The notes under the pieces were generated by a model. That model saw nothing but the letters and a program-made list of their open reading frames with translations. It did not search any database and was not told the DNA's origin. 64,000 nucleotides of DNA, from positions 248,001 through 312,000 of the forward strand of contig JAFDVQ010000011.1 of the NCBI GenBank assembly GCA_018268915.1, read 5' to 3'. How positions within the stretch are numbered: position 1 is the stretch's first letter; every line of letters starts with the position of its first letter. The position numbers and the translations under genes are program-made. Source of the DNA: Acidobacteriota bacterium (GTDB lineage Bacteria; Acidobacteriota; Terriglobia; Terriglobales; Acidobacteriaceae). Of this stretch, positions 9,773 to 18,566 are shown piece by piece.

Positions 9773-10560
9773 CCCATCTCGCACCGTAACATGACTAGGG
9801 AGATCGTTGTCTGTTTGGGGATGCCCTTGTCGTTGTAGTCGGAGTGTTCGACTTTCAAGGTTGCGAGATGAACTTTGCCAAAGTCTGGGATGAAGAGAAT
9901 GTGCCCACAGGAGCGCCCCGGAAAGGAACCCTCCACCTGGTTGACCAGTGAGCACTCGACGGACCCTCGATTGGAAGCACCTGACGGATTCTGATTGTAA
10001 CGCCCGGCTAGTTCGGCCGGAAGGTCCTTGCCCTTGCGGATAGTTTCATACTGACCGGAGACTCGCTGAATGAATCCAGAATCGGTAGTGTAACCTGCGT
10101 CGTTCGCCGGCTTGTCTCCGAGGATCGCGTGATTGAAGTGAATCTTGAGCGGCTCGCTTCCGGCGATGCGGAGGTTCTCAATGCGGGTTCCAAGAAATGT
10201 GACGCGCGGAACATAGCCCTCGAGGGGATGGTCAGTCGAGATTTGCGCGACGACACGATCAGCCGTCACGACTTCCATTACATTAAGACCTTCGATGACG
10301 GCGGTGGTTATCGTGTTCCAACCGTGGTCCGGCTTGCTGTCGAGGTTGCCTCCGACGTGAGTGTACGAAGATCGGAAATTGATAACGCCGCCCAGGTGGA
10401 AGCGATCAGCGTGCTGCGTCACATAGCCGCCATTTTCATTGAGTTTCGAGGCGGTGTGGGAACAGGTTTTTTGCGCAAAGGGTAAGTGCAACTCGCCTTC
10501 AAGCGTGGTCGCCTCTGCGTGAAATTTGTGATGGCGTTTCGGGGCGTTGTCCTTGTCCAT
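9709..10560 (-). CDS. Conserved hypothetical protein in the sigma/CHAT operon
   Basis: I do not recognise a family. The 283-residue product has no signal peptide or membrane helix. The middle part is rich in beta-strand-like segments, such as GYVPRVTFLGTRIENLRIAG and LKIHFNHAILGDK. The C-terminal part has several Cys (SCGHILFIPD, MLRCEMGCIGGG) and a Gly-rich end. The ATG at 10560 lies 33 bp after the anti-sigma stop. Its 3' end overlaps the likely start of the CHAT gene. Position in the operon suggests a partner, regulator or substrate of the CHAT protein, but that is inference only. Confidence 0.75.
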   Translation of the reverse strand: MDKDNAPKRHHKFHAEATTLEGELHLPFAQKTCSHTASKLNENGGYVTQHADRFHLGGVINFRSSYTHVGGNLDSKPDHGWNTITTAVIEGLNVMEVVTADRVVAQISTDHPLEGYVPRVTFLGTRIENLRIAGSEPLKIHFNHAILGDKPANDAGYTTDSGFIQRVSGQYETIRKGKDLPAELAGRYNQNPSGASNRGSVECSLVNQVEGSFPGRSCGHILFIPDFGKVHLATLKVEHSDYNDKGIPKQTTISLVMLRCEMGCIGGGVISLGGGKTNGQSGP

Positions 10561-10593
10561 GGTCTTGTTGCTTGTCCCCCTGCTTTCTAAGTC

Positions 10594-11292
10594 TCAGTTT
10601 CCGAATTGTACGTCAAGAGTGCGTCTGTCAATTTCGATGCGGTTATTCTCAGGGGTCATCCCGGAGACAGCGAGAGTGTACGAGCCGGGCAGCAACCCAG
10701 AACCGGGGACGATGAGCGACACAAGACTCTGATCCCCAGTTCCTCGGCTTACAGTATGTTTCCAGAATTGCTTGCCATTTGGATCGTACATTTCAAAAAC
10801 ATACGATGAATACGTTGTGGACTGAGGGAGCTCAAGTGAAAGAGAAAGGCCATCGTTGCGATCGGCCTGGACAGTTGTATGAGCATCGCCACGGGTTGCG
10901 ATGTGAATGGGATTGGAGTAGAGGACTTTGGGCTCAGAGGCTGCACGTCGCAGGGAAGGGATCGCAGAGAAATTCTGATAGGCGATGACAGCGAGGAGAA
11001 TGGCGAAGACTGGCATTGCAAAAGCCGGCTGCCAGAGGAAAGACCAGCCCTTTTTCTTCGACGCGGACCTGGGTGAAGGAGCCGCGGCTGTAAACGGAGC
11101 CGGCGAGTCGAATTCCATTTCGTTTAATTGTGACTTGGCCTCATTCATGAATGCTGATCCGGCGCGAAGATCCAGTGCACACTCCTGGCAATCGAACATA
11201 TGAAGTTCGAATGCATCCCGCTCTTCCGGCGTGAGTTCGTCGAGGAGGTAACGCTCAGCTGCCATCATTTTTAATGCTTCTCCGTGATCCAT
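10594..11292 (-). CDS. Anti-sigma factor with zinc-finger (zf-HC2) domain and one membrane helix
   Basis: The N-terminal ASD/zf-HC2 module has the motif HMFDCQECALDL (H-x3-C-x2-C), the zinc-binding signature that clamps ECF sigma factors. A single membrane helix lies near residues 85-105 (AFAMPVFAILLAVIAYQNF). About 115 residues follow on the far side of the membrane and look beta-rich (SLSLELPQSTTYSSYVFEMY). I chose the ATG at 11292 because AGGAAAAGG precedes it and known homologues start with M-x-H-x-EA; an in-frame ATG at 11340 lacks a ribosome site. It lies directly downstream of its sigma factor, as is usual for cognate pairs. Confidence 0.88.
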   Translation of the reverse strand: MDHGEALKMMAAERYLLDELTPEERDAFELHMFDCQECALDLRAGSAFMNEAKSQLNEMEFDSPAPFTAAAPSPRSASKKKGWSFLWQPAFAMPVFAILLAVIAYQNFSAIPSLRRAASEPKVLYSNPIHIATRGDAHTTVQADRNDGLSLSLELPQSTTYSSYVFEMYDPNGKQFWKHTVSRGTGDQSLVSLIVPGSGLLPGSYTLAVSGMTPENNRIEIDRRTLDVQFGN

Positions 11293-11358
11293 CGCCTTTT
11301 CCTGGCTGATCCCATCGCTGGATGGTGACGCAGCATTCATACTCGTTTCATCGAATTG

Positions 11359-11970
11359 CTAATAAATCTGGGGTCCCAGTTTCTTAAGGTACTCAGCCTT
11401 GAAATCCTGTTTTGCGCGGTGCAGTAGCACCCGGAGGTATTCGCGATCGACACCAAACTGGCGGCAGATCTCATCGCGATCGCGCTCGTCGAAGAAGACT
11501 GCTTTGAGGATCGAACGATCCCGGACTGGCAATCCGAGGAGTATCTGGCGAACCTTGATCCGGAGCTGGCCCGCAACTGCAATGGTATGAGCGTCAGCTC
11601 CTTTCGAGACAATTTCTTGCGCGCCATCTTCGTCCAGAGACTGACTGCGCGAGGACGCGCGATAGTGCTCGAAGAGAACGTTGTTGCAGACGGTATTGAC
11701 GAAGGCGCCAAGGCTTCCCGGCTGGCGAAGCGATCCCGGCTTGCGGAGACTGTCGATTACACGCGCGAAGGTTTCCTGACGCACGTCCTCAATCGCCTGG
11801 GGGGACTGGAGCCTCGAGCGAAGCTTCAGATGGAGCAATTCGGTGAAGTAGCCAACGAAATGCTCCTGCGTGCGATGATCCCCGGCGCAAAGTCTTTCGA
11901 TGTAATCTGCATCGAACTCGTGAAACTGCAAGGCGTTCCCCGAAGAGCCTTTAGGACGTAAGTATAACAT
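11359..11970 (-). CDS. ECF-type RNA polymerase sigma factor
   Basis: A 203-residue sigma factor starting at the ATG at 11970; the frame continues upstream to 12219, but that extension is Pro/Arg-rich and unlike the family. Region 2 contains AIEDVRQETFARVIDSL with the usual acidic residues. Region 4 contains the helix-turn-helix EICRQFGVDREYLRVLLHRA. It is followed by a zinc-finger anti-sigma gene, so it is probably held inactive at the membrane until a signal destroys the anti-sigma. Likely targets include this operon itself, but no promoter motif could be assigned. Confidence 0.9.
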   Translation of the reverse strand: MLYLRPKGSSGNALQFHEFDADYIERLCAGDHRTQEHFVGYFTELLHLKLRSRLQSPQAIEDVRQETFARVIDSLRKPGSLRQPGSLGAFVNTVCNNVLFEHYRASSRSQSLDEDGAQEIVSKGADAHTIAVAGQLRIKVRQILLGLPVRDRSILKAVFFDERDRDEICRQFGVDREYLRVLLHRAKQDFKAEYLKKLGPQIY

Positions 11971-12240
11971 CCCAAAAGGTTGACGGGGATTACGAGAGTC
12001 GCGGTTGCGGCACTTCTCCTGGCGAACGAGCACAGGTCGAGCAGGGGGAGCGGGGGACGGCTTGACCATGGGGGACTGTGACCAGACCTTCCTCTCCAGG
12101 CGGCAGGCCGCCTCGGGGAAAGCGGCTGCCACTGGAGAAGCTGGCCGATCTGGCTCCTTGCCAGGACCAGATCGACAAGGTGATAGAGAACCAAGGCGAA
12201 CAGAGCTAGTGCAAAACAAAAGAGAAACTATGGCTTTGGG

Positions 12241-13008
12241 CTAGTGCCCACATGCCTGGTAATCCTCTGTCCGGATGTGGGGTGTATAAGTGGGGCCGGC
12301 TGAAGGGGATGCGACAACCGGCCCCGAGTCGGACAAATCAGAGGGACGTCCCACTCGTACCTCCGAATCGGTTTCACCTGCTAAATGGACCCAGGACCCT
12401 GGTTGCAGGCGATCGGTCCGACAAGCATCTGGTCTTTCGGTTTGAATCTGAGTGTCTAGAACATTGCCCCAGAGGGGAAGCCAATCGGGGGCGTCAGGAG
12501 GTGGAGGTGAGTTCCAGGACAGGATCGCTCGGACGATCGGTGGGTGCGTGGCCACTTTCAGCCGTTCGCCGAGTTCGACACGTTTAGTAACAAGGCGGAT
12601 GTGGAGCCTGGCACCGGGCTCGTCGGAGACATTGAAGGCTGTGAGGCCTTCGTTGTGCCAGGTGACGCCGCGATCGAAGGAAATATAGAAGCGGACGTAT
12701 TCGCGGGAACTCGCGTTGCGAAGGGCCAGTGAGTAGCCCCAATCGCGCTTGAGCTGGATGGAGGCGTAGAGCTGGTCGAGCAAGGGGATGTAGCTGACGC
12801 AGCCAAGGCTTTCGAAGGTCGTGTCGGCGGCCATGTTCAGGACGACTTTGACAGACTTTTCGGGCAGGCAGCCGAAGTGATTGGGGTTGGCGAGAAGGAG
12901 TTTGCGCAGGTTCTGGCTAGCTTTGTCGGGGTTGAGTGTTGCCAGGTAAATCAGTTCCAGAGCCGGCTGCAACTTATTCGGAGAGGTCGTGACCTGGGGG
13001 GAGGGCAT
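12241..13008 (-). CDS. Conserved hypothetical protein (beta-rich, LLLANPNHFG family)
   Basis: I chose the ATG at 13008, six bases after a CGAGGA ribosome site, giving 255 residues. The sequence has strongly conserved-looking blocks: LLLANPNHFG, TTFESLGCVSYIPLLDQLYASI, EYVRFYISFDRGVTW and AILSWNSPPPPDAPDWLPLWGNVLD. I recall the same blocks in much longer uncharacterised proteins of Acidobacteriota and Bacteroidota. Here the sequence ends about 60 residues after the GNVLD block with an apparently unrelated tail, so the gene may be a short or truncated version. It lies upstream of the ECF sigma gene on the same strand, 270 bp away. Function is unknown. Confidence 0.7.
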   Translation of the reverse strand: MPSPQVTTSPNKLQPALELIYLATLNPDKASQNLRKLLLANPNHFGCLPEKSVKVVLNMAADTTFESLGCVSYIPLLDQLYASIQLKRDWGYSLALRNASSREYVRFYISFDRGVTWHNEGLTAFNVSDEPGARLHIRLVTKRVELGERLKVATHPPIVRAILSWNSPPPPDAPDWLPLWGNVLDTQIQTERPDACRTDRLQPGSWVHLAGETDSEVRVGRPSDLSDSGPVVASPSAGPTYTPHIRTEDYQACGH

Positions 13009-13293
13009 ATCCATTCCTCGAGTTGCATGGGAAAGGGACCAAGTGGTGCTTGGCCGTGGCAAGGAGATCCTCAACAGCGCAGTCGAGAACGGAGTAGCCG
13101 GTGAGACTACATCCTGGAGGCTTGTGAATCAGCTTTCGAGCGGATAGTGCAGGGGGAGGGAAGAGCGTTTCAGAATAATTTTAAAAATATTTCGGGGCGG
13201 ACGGAGGAAAGATTTAGGGGATTAGATTATCGGCGTATCGGGGAGAGCGAGTCTGAGATCCCTCCCTCCCCAATTTGCGCTTAGACAGTACAG

Positions 13294-14487
13294 CTAGGCC
13301 GCAGCCGCAGTTTCCCACGGCTTCAAGACGACCTTGGTGCAATCGTCTTGTTTATCTCGGAACGTGCGATAAGCCGCTGGAGCCTGGTCGATTGGCACCA
13401 CGTGGCTGATCACGAAGGACGGGTCGATGTCACCCTTCTGAATTCGTTCAAGCAATGGCTGCATGTAGCGCATCATGTGGGTCTGGCCTGTCTTCATGGT
13501 CAGGCCTTTGTTGACATACGCTCCCATGGGAACCTTATCGATGAAGCTGGCATAGACGCCGGGTACAGATACGGTGCCACCCTTCTTGCAGGCCAGGATT
13601 GCCTGGCGAAGCACGATGGGCCGGTCCATCTGGGTATGGAGGAACTGCTTGGCCTTATCCATGGCGAAGACGAGACCGTGACCGGAGGCCTCCATGCCAA
13701 CTACATCCATGCAGGCGTCGGGCCCTTGGTTGCCGGTCATTTCGCGAAGGGCTTCCAGAATGTCCACTTCTTCAAAGTTAAGGGTTTCAGCGCCTGCTTC
13801 GCGAGCCATTTCGAGGCGTTCCGGCACGCGGTCGATGGCGATAACGCGGTCGGCACCGAGCATGAAGCAGCTGCGGATGGCGAACTGTCCGACAGGACCG
13901 CAGCCCCAGACGGCAATCGTGTCTCCGGGACGGATGTTGCAGTTCTCCGCGCCCATGTAGCCGGTAGGGAAGATGTCGGATAGGAAGACGGCTTTTTCAT
14001 CGGAGATGCCGTCGGGGATCTTAAGGGGGCCGATGTCAGCGAAAGGCACTCGGGCGTATTGAGCTTGTCCGCCGGCGTAGCCGCCGAGCATGTGCGTGTA
14101 ACCGAACAGGCCGGAAGGCGAGTAGCCCATCAGCTTTTCGGCAATCCACGCATTGGGATTTGAGTTGTCGCAAGAGGACCAAAGCTTGTCCTGGCAGGAT
14201 GTGCAATTTCCGCATGCAATGGTGAAGGGAACTACGACGCGATCGCCGACCTTGAGCTTGTCGCGGCTCACGCCCGGGCCGACCTCGACTACCTCACCCA
14301 TGAACTCGTGGCCCATGATGTCGCCCTGCTCCATGGTGGGAACAAATCCGTTGTAGAGGTGAAGATCGGAGCCGCAGATGCAAGTGCTGGTGATGCGAAT
14401 GATGGCGTCGCGTGGGTTGAGAATAGTGGGATCAGGAACATTGTGGACTTGCATGTTTTCCTTGCCCATCCAGCAAACTGCTTTCAT
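13294..14487 (-). CDS. Zinc-dependent alcohol dehydrogenase
   Basis: A 397-residue medium-chain dehydrogenase of the zinc-type ADH / formaldehyde-dehydrogenase-like group. Catalytic zinc ligands are C38 (in CICGSD), H60 and E61 (GHEFMGEV). The structural zinc is bound by C92, C95, C98 and C106 (ACGNCTSCQDKLWSSC). The NAD(P)-binding Rossmann motif is AVWGCGPVG. The extra GYAGGQAQYARVPFADIG segment is typical of the subfamily that includes glutathione-independent formaldehyde dehydrogenase. The gene is followed 29 bp upstream by an SRPBCC protein gene on the same strand, so both are probably in one transcript. Substrate is not determinable here. Confidence 0.93.
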   Translation of the reverse strand: MKAVCWMGKENMQVHNVPDPTILNPRDAIIRITSTCICGSDLHLYNGFVPTMEQGDIMGHEFMGEVVEVGPGVSRDKLKVGDRVVVPFTIACGNCTSCQDKLWSSCDNSNPNAWIAEKLMGYSPSGLFGYTHMLGGYAGGQAQYARVPFADIGPLKIPDGISDEKAVFLSDIFPTGYMGAENCNIRPGDTIAVWGCGPVGQFAIRSCFMLGADRVIAIDRVPERLEMAREAGAETLNFEEVDILEALREMTGNQGPDACMDVVGMEASGHGLVFAMDKAKQFLHTQMDRPIVLRQAILACKKGGTVSVPGVYASFIDKVPMGAYVNKGLTMKTGQTHMMRYMQPLLERIQKGDIDPSFVISHVVPIDQAPAAYRTFRDKQDDCTKVVLKPWETAAAA

Positions 14488-14516
14488 GTGAAATCTCCTT
14501 TAGGTAAGTCGTTCGT

Positions 14517-15272
14517 TCAGGCAGTCTTGCTGTATGCATGTGCGGCTTGCGGCGCAGCGAGATTTGTTGTCTCGCGAAAGAGCACCTGCTCGACGGAACC
14601 ATGGACTCCGCGAGGACCGTGCGGCTGACCGAGTGTGGTGGGAGTTTCGCCGGCTTCGAGCAAAGCCTTAAAACGGCGCAGATCCTCGCGGATCATGAAT
14701 TGCGGGTGCTTGCCGAGCATCGTGGCAATGGCCTTGGAGAGGGCGCCTCCTGGTGTATATCTGACCGTGGCAGTGACGAAGGTTCCGCGACCAGCCCGGT
14801 GAGGCTGAAACTCTACCGAGCCGCTGGTCTGCACCAGAGAATCGGGCTGCGATCTCCAGGAGATACGTTCGTTCTTAACATCGTCGATGATCTCTGCGTA
14901 CCAGCGGATTTCGCGTTCCATGGGGCCGAGCACAACCCACTCTGAATTTGTTTCATCCAGAACCTGCACGGATTTGACGTGGCGCATGAAACGAGCGAGA
15001 TTCGAAAAATCGCGCCAGAGCTGGTAGGCCTTCTCGGGCGAGGAGTTGACGAGGAAAGTAGCGCGGGTGTGAGAAGCATTTGACTGCCGGCGGGATCGCG
15101 ATGCGTTTGCTGCCAGGAGACCACCCGCTGTTGCAAGAGCCAGACTGGTCTTCGACCGGCGAGTGATGCCGAAGGCCATCAGCGCGGCGGCACCAATTAG
15201 AAGGCTATTTGAGCTTAGGAAGTCGTTCAGCCCGCGCTCTGATGAAGCTTGCGACGAATTGCGTGAGTTCAT
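14517..15272 (-). CDS. SRPBCC (polyketide cyclase/dehydrase-like) membrane protein
   Basis: The ATG at 15272 follows an AAGGAGCG ribosome site, giving 251 residues. The N-terminal part has a hydrophobic segment pair (LIGAAALMAFGITRR and TSLALATAGGLLAANA). An SRPBCC/START-type domain then begins at ATFLVNSSPEKAYQLWRDFSNLARFMRHVKSV, a signature of the SRPBCC family often seen in stress-induced membrane proteins. SRPBCC folds bind lipids or other hydrophobic ligands in a cavity. It precedes the zinc dehydrogenase gene in the likely operon. Confidence 0.85.
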   Translation of the reverse strand: MNSRNSSQASSERGLNDFLSSNSLLIGAAALMAFGITRRSKTSLALATAGGLLAANASRSRRQSNASHTRATFLVNSSPEKAYQLWRDFSNLARFMRHVKSVQVLDETNSEWVVLGPMEREIRWYAEIIDDVKNERISWRSQPDSLVQTSGSVEFQPHRAGRGTFVTATVRYTPGGALSKAIATMLGKHPQFMIREDLRRFKALLEAGETPTTLGQPHGPRGVHGSVEQVLFRETTNLAAPQAAHAYSKTA

Positions 15273-15490
15273 GAATCGCTCCTTTGTAGATGGCGCGTTC
15301 TGGGTGTAATGGGATTTGGGAGATTTAGTGGGGAGAGGAAGGCACAGGAGCCTGGTTTGAAGATTCTCAACAGCACACACTAAGGATGGTGTCGGCGGAG
15401 CTTGAGTTGCCGATGCGGAGGCTAATTCCTGCGAAGAGGAGTTGCTTTCGATTTTTAAGTTAGCGGGATAGTTTGTTCAGGTTTTATAGA

Positions 15491-15525
15491 AAGAAAAAAA
15501 GCGGCGGCCCTGAGCAGGCCGCCGC
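15491..15525 (-). terminator. Rho-independent terminator of the second TonB receptor gene
   Basis: On the minus strand a GCGGCGGCC / GGCCGCCGC stem with a 7-base loop (15501-15525) is followed directly by seven T and CTT. It starts 19 bp after the receptor stop codon. Confidence 0.9.
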
Positions 15526-15543
15526 TTCCTGGACTTTGCGTTG

Positions 15544-18396
15544 TTAGAAGTTGAAGTTGAGCTGCAAGTCGATGCTTCTGTTGGAGGCTGGGTTGGAAAA
15601 GAAGCCTCCTGCGAGCGAGTTCGACTTGCCGAACAAGGGAGACTGAAGCACTCCAACTGGCTGCGCGAGGTTGACGTTGTTGAAGATGTTGCGTGCCATT
15701 GCGGCGAAGGTTAACGAATACTTGCGCGATGCGGCTTGATCCATGCGGGGTGGTCCGCCGCTGCCGCTGAGACCGCGAGGCCCGAGGCCGCCTCCCATGC
15801 CGCCACCTCCCGGAGGTGGTCCGCCACCGCCAGGGCCGCCGAAGCCGCCGTTCATTCTCGATCCACCTTCAACCTTGGGACCAATCCCGAAAGATTTGCT
15901 GATGCGCGCGTTCATGCTGAACTGCCCGGGACCAGTTCCGTAGTTGTAGGGAATGCGAGCGTCATCGGCTGCAGGGTTCAGATCGAAGTTTCCGTAGGCT
16001 GTTTGCAGCACATCGGTGCTGGCTGTTGTTGCGAACGCCGGGCGGTCGTTGAACTGATTGTCGCCGTTGAGGTCCTGACCGGTGACGATGTTGAAGGGCA
16101 AGCCAGAGTTCGCAACGAGCATTGGGCTAAAGGAGAATCCGTACGGCCCTTGCAGGTTGCCGCCGAGGAGGAAGCGATTGCGGACGTCGAAGTTGGCTCG
16201 GCCGTAATCTGCTCCTGGATTGAACTGATTGGATGGGAAGTAATTCGCTCCGGATGTGTCGGCCCTGGCAAGACCGAGCATGTAGAAGCCGAAGAGCGAG
16301 ACGCGCTTGGCTCGTACCGAGTAGTTCACCATGAGTTGGTTCTGGTTGTAGACCCCGCCGGATTGGAACTGATAGATGTTCTCGTTGACGCCGTTGGGGC
16401 GGATGCCGGTTCCAGTTGAGACATCATAGGTGCCTGGAAGGAAGGCGTTCACGTTGTCGGTGTAGAACTGGTGCAGGCCGCGGGAGTTTACGTAGGTAAA
16501 CGAAGTTGTGGCGATCTTGCCCCACTGGTGCTCGACTCCGATCGCGGTTTGCATGTTGATGCCGGAGCGCAGATTTGGCGCTAGCTGATAGATGGTTGGA
16601 GCTACGGTGCTGAGCGATGCGAGATCAGCGGCGGACGGGGCGTTTTGGTAGAAGGTGGGATTCTTGACCACGTATTGCTGCTGGTTGATCCCGTTCTGGC
16701 GAACTGCGTCGAGCACGTAGTTGGAAGCGAAGCGATCGAAGAACCAGCCATAGCCAGCGCGAATGACGGTCTTGGCAGGGCCGGAGCCGTGCTTGGGAGC
16801 CCATGCAAAGCCGATGCGGGGAGCCCAGTCGTTGTGATCGCCGATCTGGTTCTGTGCTTCGTAGCGGAGGCCGTAGCTCATAGTCAGGTTGGGACGAAGC
16901 TTGTAGTCGTCCTGGAAGAAGAGGCCTGCGTCGAAGACGGAAACCGAGGTATTGGCATTGCCGACGGTTACGTCATATTCGGAAGGCGTGTTGGCTGCGT
17001 AGTTGGCTAGGGACGAGTAGATGTAGTTGCCATTGAAGCCGGAGGTGGTGGAGTTGGCGTCGCGCGTGAGGCGGAAACGGCCGCCGAATTCGATGGCATG
17101 CGGGCCTTTGGCAACGGTGGTGTAGTTTTCCAGTTCGAATCGGTCCTGATTGTCGCGAACAACGCCCTGATTGCTGCCGCCGCCGGTGAACGCGCCTGAA
17201 ACGGTGATGGTGGGATCGGTGCTGCGCGGAGTCTGATTATCGTGCGCGCGAATGTATTGGAATCGGGTTTCGTTGACGGCGTTGGGGCTGAGAACCTGCG
17301 TGTCGCTTATCTGCAGGCTGTTTTCGTAGTTCGAGACATCATAGGCCTGCGACTGGAGCGCGAAGAGCGATGCGCCGCTGTTGGTCTGCTTCTGGCGGTC
17401 GAACATGTAGCGGACGGTCAGAGTGTTCTTGTCGCTCAACTGGAAGTCGAAGCGCGGGCTGATGTCGAGGCGCGATTGCGGATTTGCGACTGCGGCCGAG
17501 TAGTTGGTGACGTTCGAATTCGCGTCGAGAATTTCGGCGTTGATGATGGAATTCGATGCGTTGTTGCGATTGAAGACGCTGCCGAACCACGAGGCCTTCT
17601 TGCCTAGCGCACCGCCGACGCTGCCGTTCATGAATGTGGTGTAGTAAGCGGGCTCGTCGGTAACGAAGGGGTTGAGGGAGTTGAATGCCGAATCGTTGCC
17701 CATGATCATGAAGTTGCCGTGCAGCTTGTCAGTGCCGGGCTTGGTAAGAATCTCGATGCGGCCATAGCCGAGCTTGTCGTACTGAGCAGAGAAAGGGTTC
17801 TGATTGATGCGGATTTCGCGGATCGATGACTTGGGTGGGAGCTGGCCACCGGTGAAACCGTCGATGTAGATTTGTGCGCCGTTGGGGCCGGCAGCGGGAC
17901 CGGCGAGGGCGGTGAGTTCGCTTTGCAGTTCATCAGGATCGTCAGAGAGGGCGTCAAGGTCCTTGCCCTTGATGATGGTTGCGCTCGCGTTGTTATCGGC
18001 GCTAGTGCTGACGCCGATCGAGTCTTCTTTCACTTCGACTTGCTGCTGCTCGACAGGAAGCTCCATCTTGACCGACTGCTGTACGAGCTTGCCGGCTTCG
18101 ACGTCGATGCTGTCGAGTGTCGCGGTAGCGAATCCTTTCGCTTCGACCACGAGGGTGTAGGTGCCCGGCTTGACGGCTGCGAAGTGGAACGCGCCATCAC
18201 GGCCGCTTGCGGCTGTAGTGATTGCGCCGTCACTCGATGCGAGGACGATGTTGGCAGACGAGATGACTGCGCCGGTGGGATCGGTGACGATGCCGCGGAT
18301 CTCGCCGGTCTGGGATTGTGCCGAGGCTGGGATCGCGATTAAGGCGAAGAGAAGTGTTGCAAGACTAGCGAGGAAGAAGAGGGTTCGCTTGAGCAT
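15544..18396 (-). CDS. TonB-dependent receptor with regulatory-like domain and Gly-rich loop
   Basis: A 950-residue outer-membrane protein with a signal peptide ending about residue 26 (PASAQ). A CarboxypepD_reg-like beta domain (about 30-115, GEIRGIVTDPTGAVISSANI) comes next, then a plug (about 130-235) containing IYIDGFTGGQLPPKSSIREI and a C-terminal barrel ending in LNFNF. Near residues 840-885 a Gly/Pro-rich segment (GGFGGPGGGGPPPGGGG) interrupts the barrel, probably as a surface or periplasmic loop. It is divergent from a CpxR/CpxA-like pair with CpxR-type repeats in the shared region, so expression probably responds to envelope stress. Substrate unknown. Confidence 0.92.
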   Translation of the reverse strand: MLKRTLFFLASLATLLFALIAIPASAQSQTGEIRGIVTDPTGAVISSANIVLASSDGAITTAASGRDGAFHFAAVKPGTYTLVVEAKGFATATLDSIDVEAGKLVQQSVKMELPVEQQQVEVKEDSIGVSTSADNNASATIIKGKDLDALSDDPDELQSELTALAGPAAGPNGAQIYIDGFTGGQLPPKSSIREIRINQNPFSAQYDKLGYGRIEILTKPGTDKLHGNFMIMGNDSAFNSLNPFVTDEPAYYTTFMNGSVGGALGKKASWFGSVFNRNNASNSIINAEILDANSNVTNYSAAVANPQSRLDISPRFDFQLSDKNTLTVRYMFDRQKQTNSGASLFALQSQAYDVSNYENSLQISDTQVLSPNAVNETRFQYIRAHDNQTPRSTDPTITVSGAFTGGGSNQGVVRDNQDRFELENYTTVAKGPHAIEFGGRFRLTRDANSTTSGFNGNYIYSSLANYAANTPSEYDVTVGNANTSVSVFDAGLFFQDDYKLRPNLTMSYGLRYEAQNQIGDHNDWAPRIGFAWAPKHGSGPAKTVIRAGYGWFFDRFASNYVLDAVRQNGINQQQYVVKNPTFYQNAPSAADLASLSTVAPTIYQLAPNLRSGINMQTAIGVEHQWGKIATTSFTYVNSRGLHQFYTDNVNAFLPGTYDVSTGTGIRPNGVNENIYQFQSGGVYNQNQLMVNYSVRAKRVSLFGFYMLGLARADTSGANYFPSNQFNPGADYGRANFDVRNRFLLGGNLQGPYGFSFSPMLVANSGLPFNIVTGQDLNGDNQFNDRPAFATTASTDVLQTAYGNFDLNPAADDARIPYNYGTGPGQFSMNARISKSFGIGPKVEGGSRMNGGFGGPGGGGPPPGGGGMGGGLGPRGLSGSGGPPRMDQAASRKYSLTFAAMARNIFNNVNLAQPVGVLQSPLFGKSNSLAGGFFSNPASNRSIDLQLNFNF

Positions 18397-18462
18397 GATG
18401 GTTCACTCCAAGTGGGCTGATAACAGAAAAACTCAAGCGGGAATGGGGCGCCGTCACGATGC

Positions 18463-18487
18463 GTAAAGCCCTGTAAAGATTTGTAAC
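18463..18487. promoter_or_regulatory. CpxR-type binding site (three GTAAA-like repeats, 10-bp period)
   Basis: GTAAA at 18463, GTAAA at 18473 and GTAAC at 18483 are each separated by 5 bp. GTAAA-N5-GTAAA is the consensus bound by phosphorylated CpxR in enterobacteria. The site lies between the TonB receptor (start 18396) and the CpxR-like regulator (start 18567). An inverted copy, GTTAC, occurs at 18504-18508. Confidence 0.75.
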
Positions 18488-18566
18488 GAGCGAGTGACGA
18501 TTTGTTACATTTCTCCTGTGTTTCGCGGCCTGTATCGGCGTAGGCTGTTGATCAGGATAGAGTTCA

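Noticed and set aside
11826..12194. Minus-strand frame with hydrophobic start upstream of the ECF sigma gene
   Set aside because: Overlaps the sigma gene in another frame and has no ribosome site; the hydrophobic run seems fortuitous.
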